This document shows, piece after piece, positions 37,201 through 47,916 of a stretch of DNA of 64,000 nucleotides. The translations under genes and the position numbers were made by a program. The DNA lies in assembly GCA_013368445.1 (NCBI GenBank), contig JAACJO010000005.1, positions 1,674,001 to 1,738,000 of the forward strand, read 5' to 3'. The DNA comes from Leucocoprinus leucothites. Lineage: Eukaryota > Basidiomycota > Agaricomycetes > Agaricales > Agaricaceae. The first letter of the stretch is position 1, and every line of letters begins with the position of its first letter. Under the pieces are notes generated by a model. The model made no database searches. It was not told the DNA's origin and saw only the letters and a program-made list of their open reading frames with translations.

Positions 37201-37684
37201 CTTTTTTGATAGTCCAAATTACAGGATCAGCTCTTTGCTTAAAGTGAACGAAGAACACTGACTTGTGCCGTACCTTCCACAACACAAAGCATGAAGGGCC
37301 TGTAGTGTATACAGGTATACCTTTCTGCTGGCCTTCGAGCAAATCACACAATGCGCAGGCCGATTCATGATAGTGAGGTAATTCTTAACTCGGGAATAGT
37401 AATGGTATCATACCGGTAAAAGAATGGAGGCACGTGAACAAAACCGGGAATCAGGCTGTTGATTGCCCTCGGAGTCGCACACCCCGAGGCAAGCTCTACT
37501 ATGTAGTCACGCAGAGCAGCCTTTCTTCTTTCAATAAATCGACTCTTCTCGTGGTTGGCATACCTGCGTACGTTCATCAGAACTATTCAAGTAAAATTTC
37601 ATACTTGGCTGACCATGACCATCGTCTTTTAGTAATTATACTCGCTCGCTCGACATTGACTGTATTTGAATAACAAGAAACACT
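34215..37684. other. Gene-poor region of about 3.5 kb
   Basis: No intact gene is recognised. Open frames up to 177 codons exist on the minus strand (for example 36041-36574, overlapped in another frame by 36217-36567), but none shows a family signature. One minus-strand stretch near 35320-35480 resembles a protein-kinase subdomain and is listed separately. A poly-A tract of about 13 bases lies near 37110, and three tandem ACTGAGC-like units lie near 36750. Confidence 0.5.
35320..35480 (-). pseudogene. Possible relic of a protein kinase domain
   Basis: The minus-strand frame contains TPTVSSCVSQVAQGLQYLYH followed by GDL. This resembles the segment before the catalytic loop in the expanded basidiomycete kinases, where a VSQVA-GLQYLH helix precedes an HGDLK-type motif. 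A second frame just upstream reads AYLKQRLLF, like the preceding helix. No catalytic HxD-K-N, DFG or nucleotide loop was found, and frames shift. If real, it is a degraded fragment; chance similarity cannot be excluded. Confidence 0.3.
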
Positions 37685-38963
37685 ATGTCTCCATACAAGG
37701 CCGTTATATTCGACGTGTGTAGCCTCCTACGCACCCTCAAGTCCTTTTAACTAAAACAAGAGCTAGATAGGAGGCGTGGTGCTTCGAAGTCCTTTCATTG
37801 GTATCGCAGCCTACGAGAAAGCTCATGGTCTGCCCCCGAATTATTTGAACTGTTCAATGTGAGTTTATATTTTCTGGCCGGGTTCAGGCAATGTTATGGA
37901 CTGCTTCTGACTTACTGTAGAGTTGGGCGTGGTTCTCAAGGCGCATGGCAAAGATTTGAGCGGGGGGAATTGCCCTTCAGCAATTTCTACGAAGCCTTTG
38001 GTCGTGATCTGTCGGACGTCGCAAATGGAAATGAATGGCAAGCTCTTTGAAATTTGATTAGTGGTGATATTGATGTATTTGTACAGGTATAAGGCATATT
38101 GTGTCAAAAAAGCACTCTGTAAGAGATAAATCGCGCACCATGATCTCATCTCGACCTACCGGACCTTTTCTCAGCCTGCCCACCTCTCCCTACAAGCCTC
38201 AATATCGATGGTCGAGAAGTAAATCATTTATCTAGTCGATTGGAGAACGTACTTACACGCTCGTGGTGTCCTGGCGTCCAGCTTTTTGGTGCCATGATGC
38301 GAGAGGCCCAAACATATGACCCTCACATTCGGAATGCGCTCCTGCGAATCCGAGGTAACTCGTCTCAATCTACTTCAGTCATTGGTATGACTGAACACGA
38401 CATGATTTCCAGCCACCGGCCGGTGGAAGGTTATTGCATTGACCAACAACTTCCAGAAGGCTGAGGTTCCCGAATCAGAACGAGAGTTTCTGGGATGGAC
38501 CAAGGGTGCCACTCCAGACCACCTTCTGGCGCTGTTTGATGATTTTTGTGATAGCAGCACACTCGGAATGCGGTGGGACTCTCTCAACTCTAGCTACATG
38601 GTCAAAGATAGTAATCCTTTGACAGAAAACCTGAACCAGAGTTCTATCTCGCTGCCTGTTCTAGGAATAACCTAGACCCTCATGAAGCTATCTTCCTCGA
38701 TGATATTGGAATGTATGCCACCCCCGAGCTAGTCACTGTGCTTGTCATTGAATTCTCCTTTAGCAACCTGAAGGCAGCAAAACGATTGGGAATGGATACC
38801 ATCCGTTAGTATAAACCATGAGAAAACAAGACAATGGATCAGGTGCTGATCTATCCTTGACATAGATGTACCGATTGGGGGCACACTCGAAGCAGTCAAA
38901 CAGCTTGGGGCTAAGCTTGGCATTGACCTTGTTAATTCTGCTGACGAGCAACCCAAGCTATGA
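37685..38963 (+). CDS. HAD-superfamily hydrolase (epoxide hydrolase N-domain/ACAD10-like)
   Basis: Haloacid-dehalogenase-fold hydrolases use an aspartate nucleophile and usually act as phosphatases. The nucleophile region is KAVIFDIGGVVL, formed across the first intron, and is missing the second Asp of the DxD pair, as in the soluble epoxide hydrolase N-domain group where Gly-Gly follows. The cap continues RSPFIGIAAYEKAHGLPPNY, GAWQRFERGELPFSNFYEAF and SLNIDGRELFGAMMRE. Motif II is IALTNNF; the motif III lysine is in LGMRKPEPEFY; motif IV is AIFLDDIG, with NLKAAKRLGM after it. The gene ends SADEQPKL. About seven short introns are needed, and all join in frame. Substrate unknown. Convergent with QCR10. 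Confidence 0.85.
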
Positions 38964-39149
38964 GAAGCTCGACAAAGGTTGGCGAGAAGGGCCTCTGGCA
39001 TAAATGTTACCAAGACCTTCAAATACGTGGAATTAATTATTACACTCTTGAAAACTTGCGTAAGTTTGTAGGCTCCATTGTGCGCTGTGGATATCTCTCT
39101 ATTCCTAAATATGAATATGCAATCCTGATCTAAATATGGAGGCTGGAAA

Positions 39150-39530
39150 TCAGAACGGCTTGTCCGAAACAGGAGTCTTGTCCTCATAATAGTTTCCTAA
39201 CTAATTGAATGCATGAGATCCACTGGACTGTAGAGAAGATAGTGAGGTGAGGACTAACGACTGGCGTCTTTGCAAGAACTTCGCGGCGAACAAGGGGTGT
39301 TACAGAAAGAAGCTAGTGGATTCACTGAGTTTACACATGGCCATGGAATGGGAAGGGACGCACCAGTAGTGCACCAGCACCGGCGGTAACACCCCAAATA
39401 CCCAGGCTGGTAAACCAACGCTTTGAGGCCTGGAAGGCATATTCAGAAGTAAATACACAGTGATATGAGTATTGGTTACCGTGAGGGTAGCATTAAGAGG
39501 TGGCTGGGCCTTGAATGTGGGGTGCGCCAT
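39150..39530 (-). CDS. QCR10: Ubiquinol-cytochrome c reductase subunit 10 (complex III)
   Basis: QCR10 is a small single-span subunit at the periphery of mitochondrial complex III. Four exons encode about 70 residues. The order is MAHPTFKAQPPLNATL, then a short link ASKRWFTSLGIWGVTAGAGA into a hydrophobic helix, SVTPLVRREVLAKTPV, and the end GNYYEDKTPVSDKPF. This matches the fungal QCR10 pattern of an N-terminal KPTF-QP motif, one membrane helix, a VTPLVR motif and a DKTPASDKPF-like tail. The last exon was placed by that tail; the intron before it ends at ATTAG. The gene is divergent from NOP16, with about 225 bases between starts. Confidence 0.85.
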
Positions 39531-39754
39531 GATAGTCGAGGGGTATGGATGTCAGAAGGGGAGTAGGTTGAAGGTCACAGACCCAGGCGCGGAGGGCAGC
39601 GGGACTCGGAGACACTGGAATTTGCCGCGATCACGTGAAGATCTGAAAAAAATCATACTTGGGACCCGATTGGTTGTCAGAGAGATGATTATTCTTCCTT
39701 CCATTTAACACATAGGTCTCTGCTTTAACCCACTGCTCTGTCATTTACTGAGCC

Positions 39755-40728
39755 ATGGCCAACCCAAGACAACGACGTAAAACCCGGTCTTCGTCCCATC
39801 GTCCGGTTTCGTACTCGAAGCACGCGAAGCGGAATTTGAAGAAAATGCCTAGTAAGGATGATAGCTCACACTAAATGTCCGTCAACTTGACAACATGTTT
39901 ATCTACCTGTAAGCCATACGAGGACCAAAAGTCTTGCAGGATAAGTGGGATAAAAGAAAGACTGTGAAGCAAAAGTGAGCCTTCGTGTAGAGTTTTAGCA
40001 GGGCTCAAACTCTCAACGCCCAATTCCTGATAGTTATACTGCTCTGGGCCTCTTGAACTCTTTGAACCCCATGGCATCAGGGGGAGCTGAAGATCATCAA
40101 GAAACTCCAGTTAGATATTCAGCTGAATCATCGCGTCAGATTGGTTCCACTGTGCTTCCTGTTTCCGACCAACCTGATATCCGACCCGGGTTTGGGAGAA
40201 TTGTACGCGACGAAACGGGAAATGTAATCGGTATTGAGGTAAACGAAGAGGGTCATGTAGTAGCGGACGAAAAAGATGCTCGGCTGGGCGTGGAACGATT
40301 GGAGCCAGTCGTTGACCCCAATGTGCTTTCTAAGTGGTCGATGAGCGTGGGCACAAATGCCGCCGTTCTCAAGAAAACCGATGGATATGTAGCTGATGGT
40401 CAGTATATTCCGTGCTTCGCTCAGTTGTCTGTTAATTTACGGGCATCGACTGCGTCTCTGATCTACATACATCTAACTTGTTCATTTTACAGTTCTTGAG
40501 GGATTGTCAGCTCCTCAATCTGGCTCTACCACCCTTTCATTTGCGTTGTCAGGTGCCGGGCCTCGATACGCCTCAGCGGCCGAAATGTTGTATCTCCAGA
40601 GGCTTGTGGACAAGTACGGAGATAACATTGACCGGATGGCTCGAGATCACAAATTGAATTCAGATCAGAGAACTCCTGGTCAACTACGGAGTGCTCTCCG
40701 CAGAGCGGGCATGTACCATAGGCAGTGA
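39755..40728 (+). CDS. NOP16: Nucleolar protein 16 (60S ribosome biogenesis)
   Basis: NOP16 is a nucleolar factor needed for assembly of the 60S ribosomal subunit. The basic N-terminus MANPRQRRKTRSSSHRPVSY with SKHAKRNLKK matches the family's RRK-RS start. After two introns come IRGPKVLQDKWDKRKTVKQN and YTALGLLNSLNP, the conserved core that lines up with the yeast protein. An acidic variable middle follows. The C-terminal domain is SAAEMLYLQRLVDKYGDNID followed by RMARDHKLNSDQRTPGQL and RSALRRAG. The stop was taken at 40726-40728 after MYHRQ; an alternative last intron starting GTACC just after the RAGM codons cannot be excluded. Confidence 0.88.
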
Positions 40729-41893
40729 TTTTTACCTTGATTATTTATCGTTTACTGCCTTGTGGAATATTGTTCTGTCGAAAATTCGGTCAAAGACAGG
40801 CAGCGGCCTAGCTCAGGCAGAAGTGCGATACATCTTGCCGGATGGATTCAAGAGACTTTACCGGAGTCGGTAAATGATGTGGTGAATAGCCTGAAACGGC
40901 GGTAAATTATCTGGGCGCCGGCTGCGGCTGACTGCGGTGTATCAATCCTCAACAGCCGACCTTCCCCGATCGGGTAACGATCGTCGGTACTATGAAAATG
41001 CTTGCCTGTGTTCACAACATGCTTCCGAACGGGCCAGAATATGGTATCTTCGCCGAGTTTACCAGCACACAACTTAGTGTCTAATTCAGAAGATGGGGTT
41101 GCAGATAATATGGTACCGTTGGTTCAGATGATCTGAATATTATCGAATGTTCACGGCAAAGGATTAAGCAGTCGGGGGTCAGTCGTCGAACAATATCATG
41201 CATGCTTTCACCAAAGAGGAGAATAAGAAAATGCAACATACGCCAGGATGAAGATAACCTGTGGGTAGGAGATTGCTGGATGGAAAACGAGCTCAATTGA
41301 CGTCACTTGCCGGGAGAAATGCTAGACTAAATGCCATGGTCATTGTTCGTGCAAGCGTACCAGGACGTTGGGACTCGGGGGTGGTCTTGAGATTCTGGTG
41401 AGGCGGGATTTCAAGCTCAAGGCGGATTTGAAGTTAATAGGACCCTTAGATCGACCCTTAGATCTAGATTCCATTGGATTCTGCATCGGAGACACGACTG
41501 AATGATGCCGTTGATGAGCCAATGAAAAGCAAAATCGAACAAACGGGATCTGGTGGAATGACGCAGAAGGTCGGATCGTGACCGGCTATTATATTATTTA
41601 GTAATAAACATCCTCGAAGAACTGTAAACACCACTTTCAAAGTACACAACAAATAATAAATCACCCTGAGTATGCCTTTAACATGGGAGATCTCTGCAGC
41701 TCCAGATCCGCTCCAGTCGTGCCACCCTCCTGCCAGCATTTGCCAAGTCTCTGTCACTTTGCTTCGCTATCTAAGCTTTTGTCATTCTGCTGCACCCTTC
41801 CTCATCTCCGACCTCAGTATATATATATATATATATATATAACAAATCCTCGTTCAGCGACTCAGACTTCCTTTGCCTCTCCGTACCTTAACT
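40729..41893. other. Intergenic region upstream of the Zn2Cys6 factor
   Basis: About 1.2 kb with no supported gene. Small open frames lack motifs. It is the likely promoter and long leader of the downstream transcription factor and includes the (TA)12 tract listed separately. Confidence 0.5.
41818..41841. repeat. (TA)12 microsatellite
   Basis: Twelve perfect TA units lie 52 bases before the start codon of the Zn2Cys6 factor, within its probable promoter or 5' leader. Length variation between strains is expected for such a tract. Confidence 0.95.
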
Positions 41894-44778
41894 ATGTCCC
41901 CCCGAGGTGCCTCTGGTTCTACCTCAGCTGGTGTCAGTACTCGCAGCACCACGACCCCTTATTCCCGACGACCAGCCAGTCAGCCGAAGTCGACTCGCCA
42001 ACAATTTTCTGCTTGTGGGGCGTGCCGGATGAGACGGTGGGATTTAACAGTATCAACGAATGCACTGAATATTCATCGTGCCCTTTCAGAGTTCGTTGTG
42101 ATCTCAAGGATCTTGTCATTGCCACTGCGGGTCCCAACCCCTCGTGCTCCAACTGTAAAGAACGCAATATCAAATGCATGTATGTAGTTTCTTTGCTCAT
42201 TCGACTGCCTCCACTCAGCATGTTTGTAGAGATGAGTTTGCAGACGTCAAGCAAGTTAAGCTCCTTCGTCGGGGGCGGAGACTTCAGCAAGTCGAGTAGG
42301 TATTCCCGTATTCTGTATTGTTGCATCTTGTGAACGCGCCATTTCTCTCAAGGGCTGTCTATGGCAAAACATCCGATCCCCAAGGCCACATCGCATCGCC
42401 CCCAACAACACGCCTTCCGAGCATCATTCCTAACCTCAGGCCCGAATTTTTTGCCTCGTCTTTTTGGCTCTGGTTTTGTATTCAACGTGAGTTTCAGAAG
42501 GCCTCAGCCTCGACCATCTGTGAGAATCTGATTGTTTCTCTACCACTAGGTCCCATCCTGGATCCGATGGAGTTTCCTTCACGGTTTTATGCTCACACGA
42601 AAGGCACTCAGTCCTTGGGCCACGAAGGTGGATTGATCGCTATGTTACTTGTCGTCTGGGCAGCCTCCTTCGGTCTTGATGAGCGTGGCTTACCCCCAGA
42701 TAATCACCTAAATGCAGACAACCCAGCCTCTGCTCATCCAAAAGAGAATGATGATCCTTCTAAATCTCGAAAATTCAAGGATGGTTCACAGGATACAAAA
42801 TGGCGCGAGAGAAAGGACAAGACGAGTGCGATGCTCCGCGAAGTCCTCGAGCTCATCGATTTCCATGGTGTGATGCGACGGCCAACTTTGGACGGTGTAC
42901 GAGCTCTATTGCTTACTTTACCTCTTCTTGAAGGTGAATGGTTTCCTGTTGATTGAAAGTCGAATCCACTGACTCTCTACTTCAGACGCCCAGCCCCTGG
43001 AGCGAGTTGCCATTCACCAAGCTACGCTTTCCCAGGTTCTGGCCCTTTGCATGTCCAATCAACAGTCCTCAGGACATGGTACCTCATCAAATGAGTACAA
43101 TGAAATGCTAATGCGTGCTCGTATCTTTTGGTACGCACATACGCAAGAAGGCCTTGCGACCGGAACGAAGGGTGGCCGCTTTGTGCTGTAAGGGTTGAAT
43201 ATTTCCCGCACCATATTTGAAACTAATTCAATCCAGTAACAACGATGACCTGGATGCCTTCCAGCGACTTATCCCTCCTTTTAACGTGGAACTCCAGCAA
43301 ATGACTCATCAACAATACCATGAGCGCGGCCAGCTCTCACTAGCCAAGAGCTTCGACGAACTGACACAGATGACCAGAATACCTCTTCGTATCAATAGTG
43401 TTTGCAGACGAATTCACGAGGTCCTTACCGGACCCAAGGCTGCGAAGTGTGCCGAGGAGCATGGTCTGATTGAGGCCAACGGAATGCGAGAGATCTGGCA
43501 TGACCTTGATCGTTTCTGGCGTGAGCTCGACGCAGTCAAGGAAACAATCCTCCAGGACGATGACGCGACTCGCCGAGCATACCTTGAGCAATATGCTTGC
43601 GGATGGCAGGTGAGTAGATCGGCCACAGTGTCATATCCTTTATTCACACATTGCCCTCTTCTATACAGCTCTTCATCTTTGAATGCCACAACCTCATTCG
43701 CGAGTCTCTCAAGCAATATATGTCTGTAACACCAACTCAGCAAATGTATTCAACGTCGCATACCCCACCCCGTCCATCATCGAGCTCATCGAGCTCTTCT
43801 CCCTACCTCAGCCCCCAGCAACTCTTCGCAATTGCCAATCGCAAATGCCTCAGTCGCCTGCCCCTCGCCGTTGACATAATTAAACAGCATCTTTCTAGCA
43901 GCAACGGAGATGACTCAACGATTTTCCGCTGGGATACAGGTATCATACGGGACGGCTGCTTTTTTGCTGCTTACCTTGCCGCAACCGTCGACTCTGATAT
44001 CATTGAGGCCAACGCCGACGATACTGATCTCAAGGAACATGGCATTACTCCATCTCCGCCTCGTCATTCAGCTGAGGAAAGCGTTGCCATATGTATGGCT
44101 GCTTTTGCACGGATGCGATGGGTGTGTTCAAAGAGCGAGGAGCGCCAACAGACCATTAAGATGGTCTGGGATAGCCGCAAAGGGCGCCGTCACCATCAGA
44201 GCCACCGCTCCGAGCCTGATCTTCACTATCGACACCCTCCTCTCTACGAACAACAAACAATCGACCCCGTGAATACTCAACCCGATCTGCAGTCTGACCG
44301 TCCATCCCTACCTCCCTTAAGCATGTTCGCGGCGCAAAGGCGGGTTGAGTCTGCTCCATCCACGTCGTATACAACAGATGGTGCAGGGGCAAATGGGTGG
44401 CCTAGCTACACACCTCCAGGCACGGCCACATCCGGTACTACAAGCACGGGGACAGGTCTCAGTGCGCGTGGCTCGCCTGTCTTCCCGAATCTCACATCAT
44501 ACAAGAATGATGTCGATGATCCTTACTACCATAATACGGGCGGTGATATTGATCAGTTCAGCTTCAATGTGCCTATTGTTGCCTCGGTCGTACGAGACAC
44601 GCCAGTTTATTCCCAACGCAATCTCCCACCCGAACCACACGCCATTTCAAGTAGCTCGTCTTCGGCTTATCTGGGGCAGACGTTTACTACGGTCAGTCCT
44701 CTAATCGTGAGTCCGGCAGTGCATGATTTTGATGGCTGTCCACAGTTCGGTGAGAACTGCAATGGTACCTACCACTGA
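41894..44778 (+). CDS. Zn(II)2Cys6 fungal-type transcription factor
   Basis: A nuclear DNA-binding regulator of the fungus-specific binuclear zinc cluster class. After a Ser/Thr/Pro-rich N-terminus, the cluster is CGACRMRRVRC joined across an intron (exon join at RMR/RVRC), a loop of 15 residues, then CSNCKERNIKC. The following DEFADVK and LLRRGRRLQQVE form a basic linker, then AVYGKTSD. The middle (IIPNLRPEFFASSFWLWFCI, PLGPILDPMEFPSRFYAH, MLREVLELIDFHGVMRRPTL, VRALLLTLPLLE) matches the usual regulatory middle-homology region. The C-terminus is long, Ser/Pro/Thr-rich and low in complexity, like an activation domain. The family is recognised only by domain; no target pathway can be named. The loop between the third and fourth cysteines is longer than usual for this class. 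Confidence 0.88.
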
Positions 44779-46081
44779 AAAGTGAACGGGAAGCTACGAG
44801 TCGTTCATGGGCCTAGTGTTATAATAATAATTGCTTTGTGTTCATCAGATATCCCTCACATTCCATGATACCATGTTAGATTATAGTTATTGAAATGCAG
44901 TGTACTTCTTTTGTAATACTATATAAGCTAAATTTAACAGATTCTTCAACAACGTTTCAGCACAGAGTTGACAGATTCGAGCACAAGGCTCCGAGTCCAT
45001 GCGTCAGGTTATTAAACTGGCTCCGCGGATAAGGAGTTCTAGAACACGCGCTGTTTCGCCCATTGAGCACCTACGAAGCACAAAAATAACAGTGGCGAGA
45101 TGGAATATTTTCAACTAGGTTCATTATCACCACGGAAGATCCCAGCTACTCCATGTTGGAATCTACGTAAGTTATTTTAGGTATCTTCTGGATCAATTTC
45201 AGTGCCGCAATCAATATATCGGCCTTGATCTCTTTTGTCGAGAACATTGATCGAGAAGAACCCATGATTATCACGATCCTGCAAAACCGTGGGTTTTGAG
45301 GGGCGGCTGCAGCTGACAAACTTGGGCATGTGGAGAAAGGAGTGAACAAGACAGGCCCGTCAAATGGAACGGCTTGGGTCTATGAATGGTCTACGACCGA
45401 TGGTTGATTGGGCCGGCCGACGCTATTCGTTCCGGCTCAGTCGCATAGCAGCGCTTCAGGAATACCGACCAATAGAAAGCACGGTAAGATGAGAAGGAGG
45501 GATTCAACAGAGATTTTGTCCCGCCAAGATGTTGAGCCCGAACATACCAAATTGTTTGGTCATGAGAATGCTCAGGTTCTACGGGGCGTGACAAAATTTG
45601 GACAGTCGCCATTACGGCGCGGGATCACAGTCAGCCACCCGGTAGATTAGATGCGAATGAGATGTCAACAGGTTAGATCCCATGTCCTGATGAGGGGAGC
45701 CGCGTTATAAGAGTGTCAGGAAGCTGAGAATCCTAAGATGGGAGCAATCCAAAGTCTTTCATATCAAGCATCCCGAACGCCGAGCTGGTATTTCGACTGC
45801 AAGGCCACGAGGACCATCAATGAAAGGGAATATAGCATAGCGTCAAAGTCAAGTGAGATAACTTCGTAATTACCAGGAAGTAGAGATTTAGGCTTTTCTT
45901 ATTCGGTTAGTGTCGAATGAGGGGCACATCGTTCGCCTGCAAGGATGATTGGCATGTTCGCAGGTAACAAACATGACCAAACTATTTCCCATTTTGGAAG
46001 GCAAACAGCCTCTTGATGGATTAGCACCGCTTTCCACAACTTCGCGAGGTACTTATCGCTCCCGACTCCCCTACCTCCGTC
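44779..46081. other. Intergenic region of 1.3 kb
   Basis: It includes the AT-rich 3' flank of the transcription factor gene and then mixed sequence with only short open frames on both strands. No gene, RNA or repeat was recognised. Confidence 0.5.
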
Positions 46082-46638
46082 ATGTTTAGTGAGCTCATCT
46101 TCGGGTCAGAATAAGCCGAGTTCTAACCCATTAGTTTAGTTTGCATACCAATCTTATGTGAGGACTGCGCAATTGCTGTGATTCAGAGTGTGTTATACTG
46201 ACTTCAAAGCCCGTAAGTCGGATGCCAAACCAAGTTGAAGCCGGAGCCCAACCAGATACCCCGGACGTGTCCTCGGTGCCATAATGGCAAGCTTCCAATT
46301 GTTGTCCAGATTTTCGAGCCGGCTGATGTATTGTCCAGCGTCCGTCTTTCCAACTAAGAAGAGCACTTGGTTCGAGCTTTTCTTTATACCCTTGATACCG
46401 CTCTCGAGGAAGCAAATACTCCTTTGCACAACCTGTGGCTGGCAAGCGGCGCTCATCAATCACGAGTATGTTCACTGAAATGGAACCACACTCACACTCA
46501 CTTCTTTAAAACTACAGTCAAGCACCTACTAGCGCGGGTACTAATAAGGCTACACCTCAACTTCGCAGTGCACAAGGGTGGGATGCACCGAATCAAGCTG
46601 GCTATCAGCCAGCATATGTTAATCACCCTCAGAAATGA
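46082..46638 (+). CDS. Small zinc-ribbon protein, copy 1
   Basis: The product resembles the fungal zinc-ribbon family whose members read C-x-x-C-H-N, then a Trp-Phe-Glu-Leu/Phe-Pro-Leu-Ile-Pro stretch, then a second C-x-x-C. Exon 2 gives IGCQTKLKPEPNQIPRTCPR followed by CHN; exon 3 gives STWFELFFIPLIPLSRKQ and LLCTTCGWQAAL; exon 4 is Gln/Asn/Pro-rich and ends YQPAYVNHPQK. Total is 107 residues with four ribbon cysteines. The second intron (46287-46338) is GC-AG. The seven-base first exon at 46082 and its 129-base intron are the weakest part. It shares exon phases and a 69-base exon 2 with the neighbouring copy at 46981, showing tandem duplication. Function unknown. Confidence 0.72.
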
Positions 46639-46980
46639 ACAGTATTCTGCGCTATAGTCCGTAGTCCTTGTACTTTCACTGAAAATTCTTGTTTTGTATT
46701 TGCTCTGTTTTCGCCATCGTTCTTCACCCGTACTCCTATTTTTCGTGTCTAAAAACTATAGCGCCACAATTGAGGCGGTGTTATTGTACCACATCATTAC
46801 TAAGCACTGAGCGCTTAACCCAGCTGACCGCAGCAAGGCGGCAATGCTGAATGAGCCAAGCCCGGAAAATCTGGGCCTGATTGCCTGATTGCCACAAGGT
46901 CCACGGCGCAGTAACAATAAAGTGAGGTGTTAGGAAAAACTTCGTCGGATATCGCTCCTTGTTTAGATACCGAGTTCTCG
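46639..46980. other. Spacer between the two zinc-ribbon genes
   Basis: This 342-base spacer separates copy 1 from copy 2 and presumably holds the promoter of copy 2. It ends about the start ATG at 46981. No other gene or motif is supported. Confidence 0.5.
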
Positions 46981-47580
46981 ATGGATTTTGACTTTTGTAA
47001 GTGATCACGGATTTTCTGTGTCACCAGCCCTACTCATTAAGTCGTATTAGTCTGTCTACCGCTAATTTGTGGGTACCTGGGGCTAAAAACCACGAATATA
47101 GGAGTTAATGTTTTGCAACAGTCGGATGTTCTTCTTCCGTTTCTCCGGACGAGGGTCAACCTCTTAGAGTCTGTCCCAATTGCCACAACGGTGAGCCATC
47201 TCTGTTTCCTGATCAACCGAAATGGTAGATAGTGACTCAAGGTGGCTAGTGTCTGTCTGTAGTGGGAAAAAGCGCACCTGGCTTGAGCTATGCTGCGTGC
47301 CAGTATTCCCTATGTCAAGTAGTCATGTTTGGACGTGCTCCATTTGCAATTGGGCGGCGAAAACCAGAGAGTAAGCATATTTCATTTTAATGCGTTGGTT
47401 GAGATGCTAAGCACCATTGTTAACAGTTATGAGCCTCAAATTCCTGGCGCAGGACCGCCACCAGGAGGCTATCCAGCGTATTACCCTCCACAGGGGCAAT
47501 ATCTACCGCCTGGTCAGTATCCAGCGCAAGGCCACCCTCAACCCCACCCGCCCCAGCCTGTCTACCAGCATGGCCACTGA
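46981..47580 (+). CDS. Small zinc-ribbon protein, copy 2, with Pro/Gly/Tyr-rich tail
   Basis: Four exons (46981-46996, 47122-47190, 47250-47370, 47427-47580) give exactly 119 residues. The start MDFDFFGC leads to SPDEGQPLRVCPNCHN, then KKRTWLELCCVPVFPMSSSH and WTCSICNW, the two C-x-x-C halves of a zinc ribbon. The last exon is a low-complexity tail built of PGG-YP, PPQGQY and PGQYPAQGH units ending YQHGH, typical of disordered adhesive or phase-separating tails. Introns are GT-AG. It is the second of a tandem pair with the gene at 46082: identical exon 2 length and matching phases, but a divergent tail. Cellular role unknown. Confidence 0.82.
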
Positions 47581-47916
47581 CAGACTCGTTTACGATTCGC
47601 GTTTTTGGATAATTTCTCATTTCTGTACCACAACTGTAAATGATTCTGTCTCTATGCTACAGTACGAGTCAATCATGAAACCTATCTGCTTGAGCTGAGG
47701 CAGACACCCCGGGAGTCCTTGTCACTCTGGGAGAGACGGAGAATCGGCCGGCAACGGCGGTGAAAGAGCCCCAGTGGCCAATCAGATCGCTAGAGTGGCC
47801 GGCCACGTGCAAAGGATGCAGCGTCTTCGGTTGTTGACGCAGCCTTTCCTCCCAACGACCTTGTACACAAGCCGCGCCAGTCCTCTCTTCCTTCCCTGTC
47901 ATTCGTACTATACATA

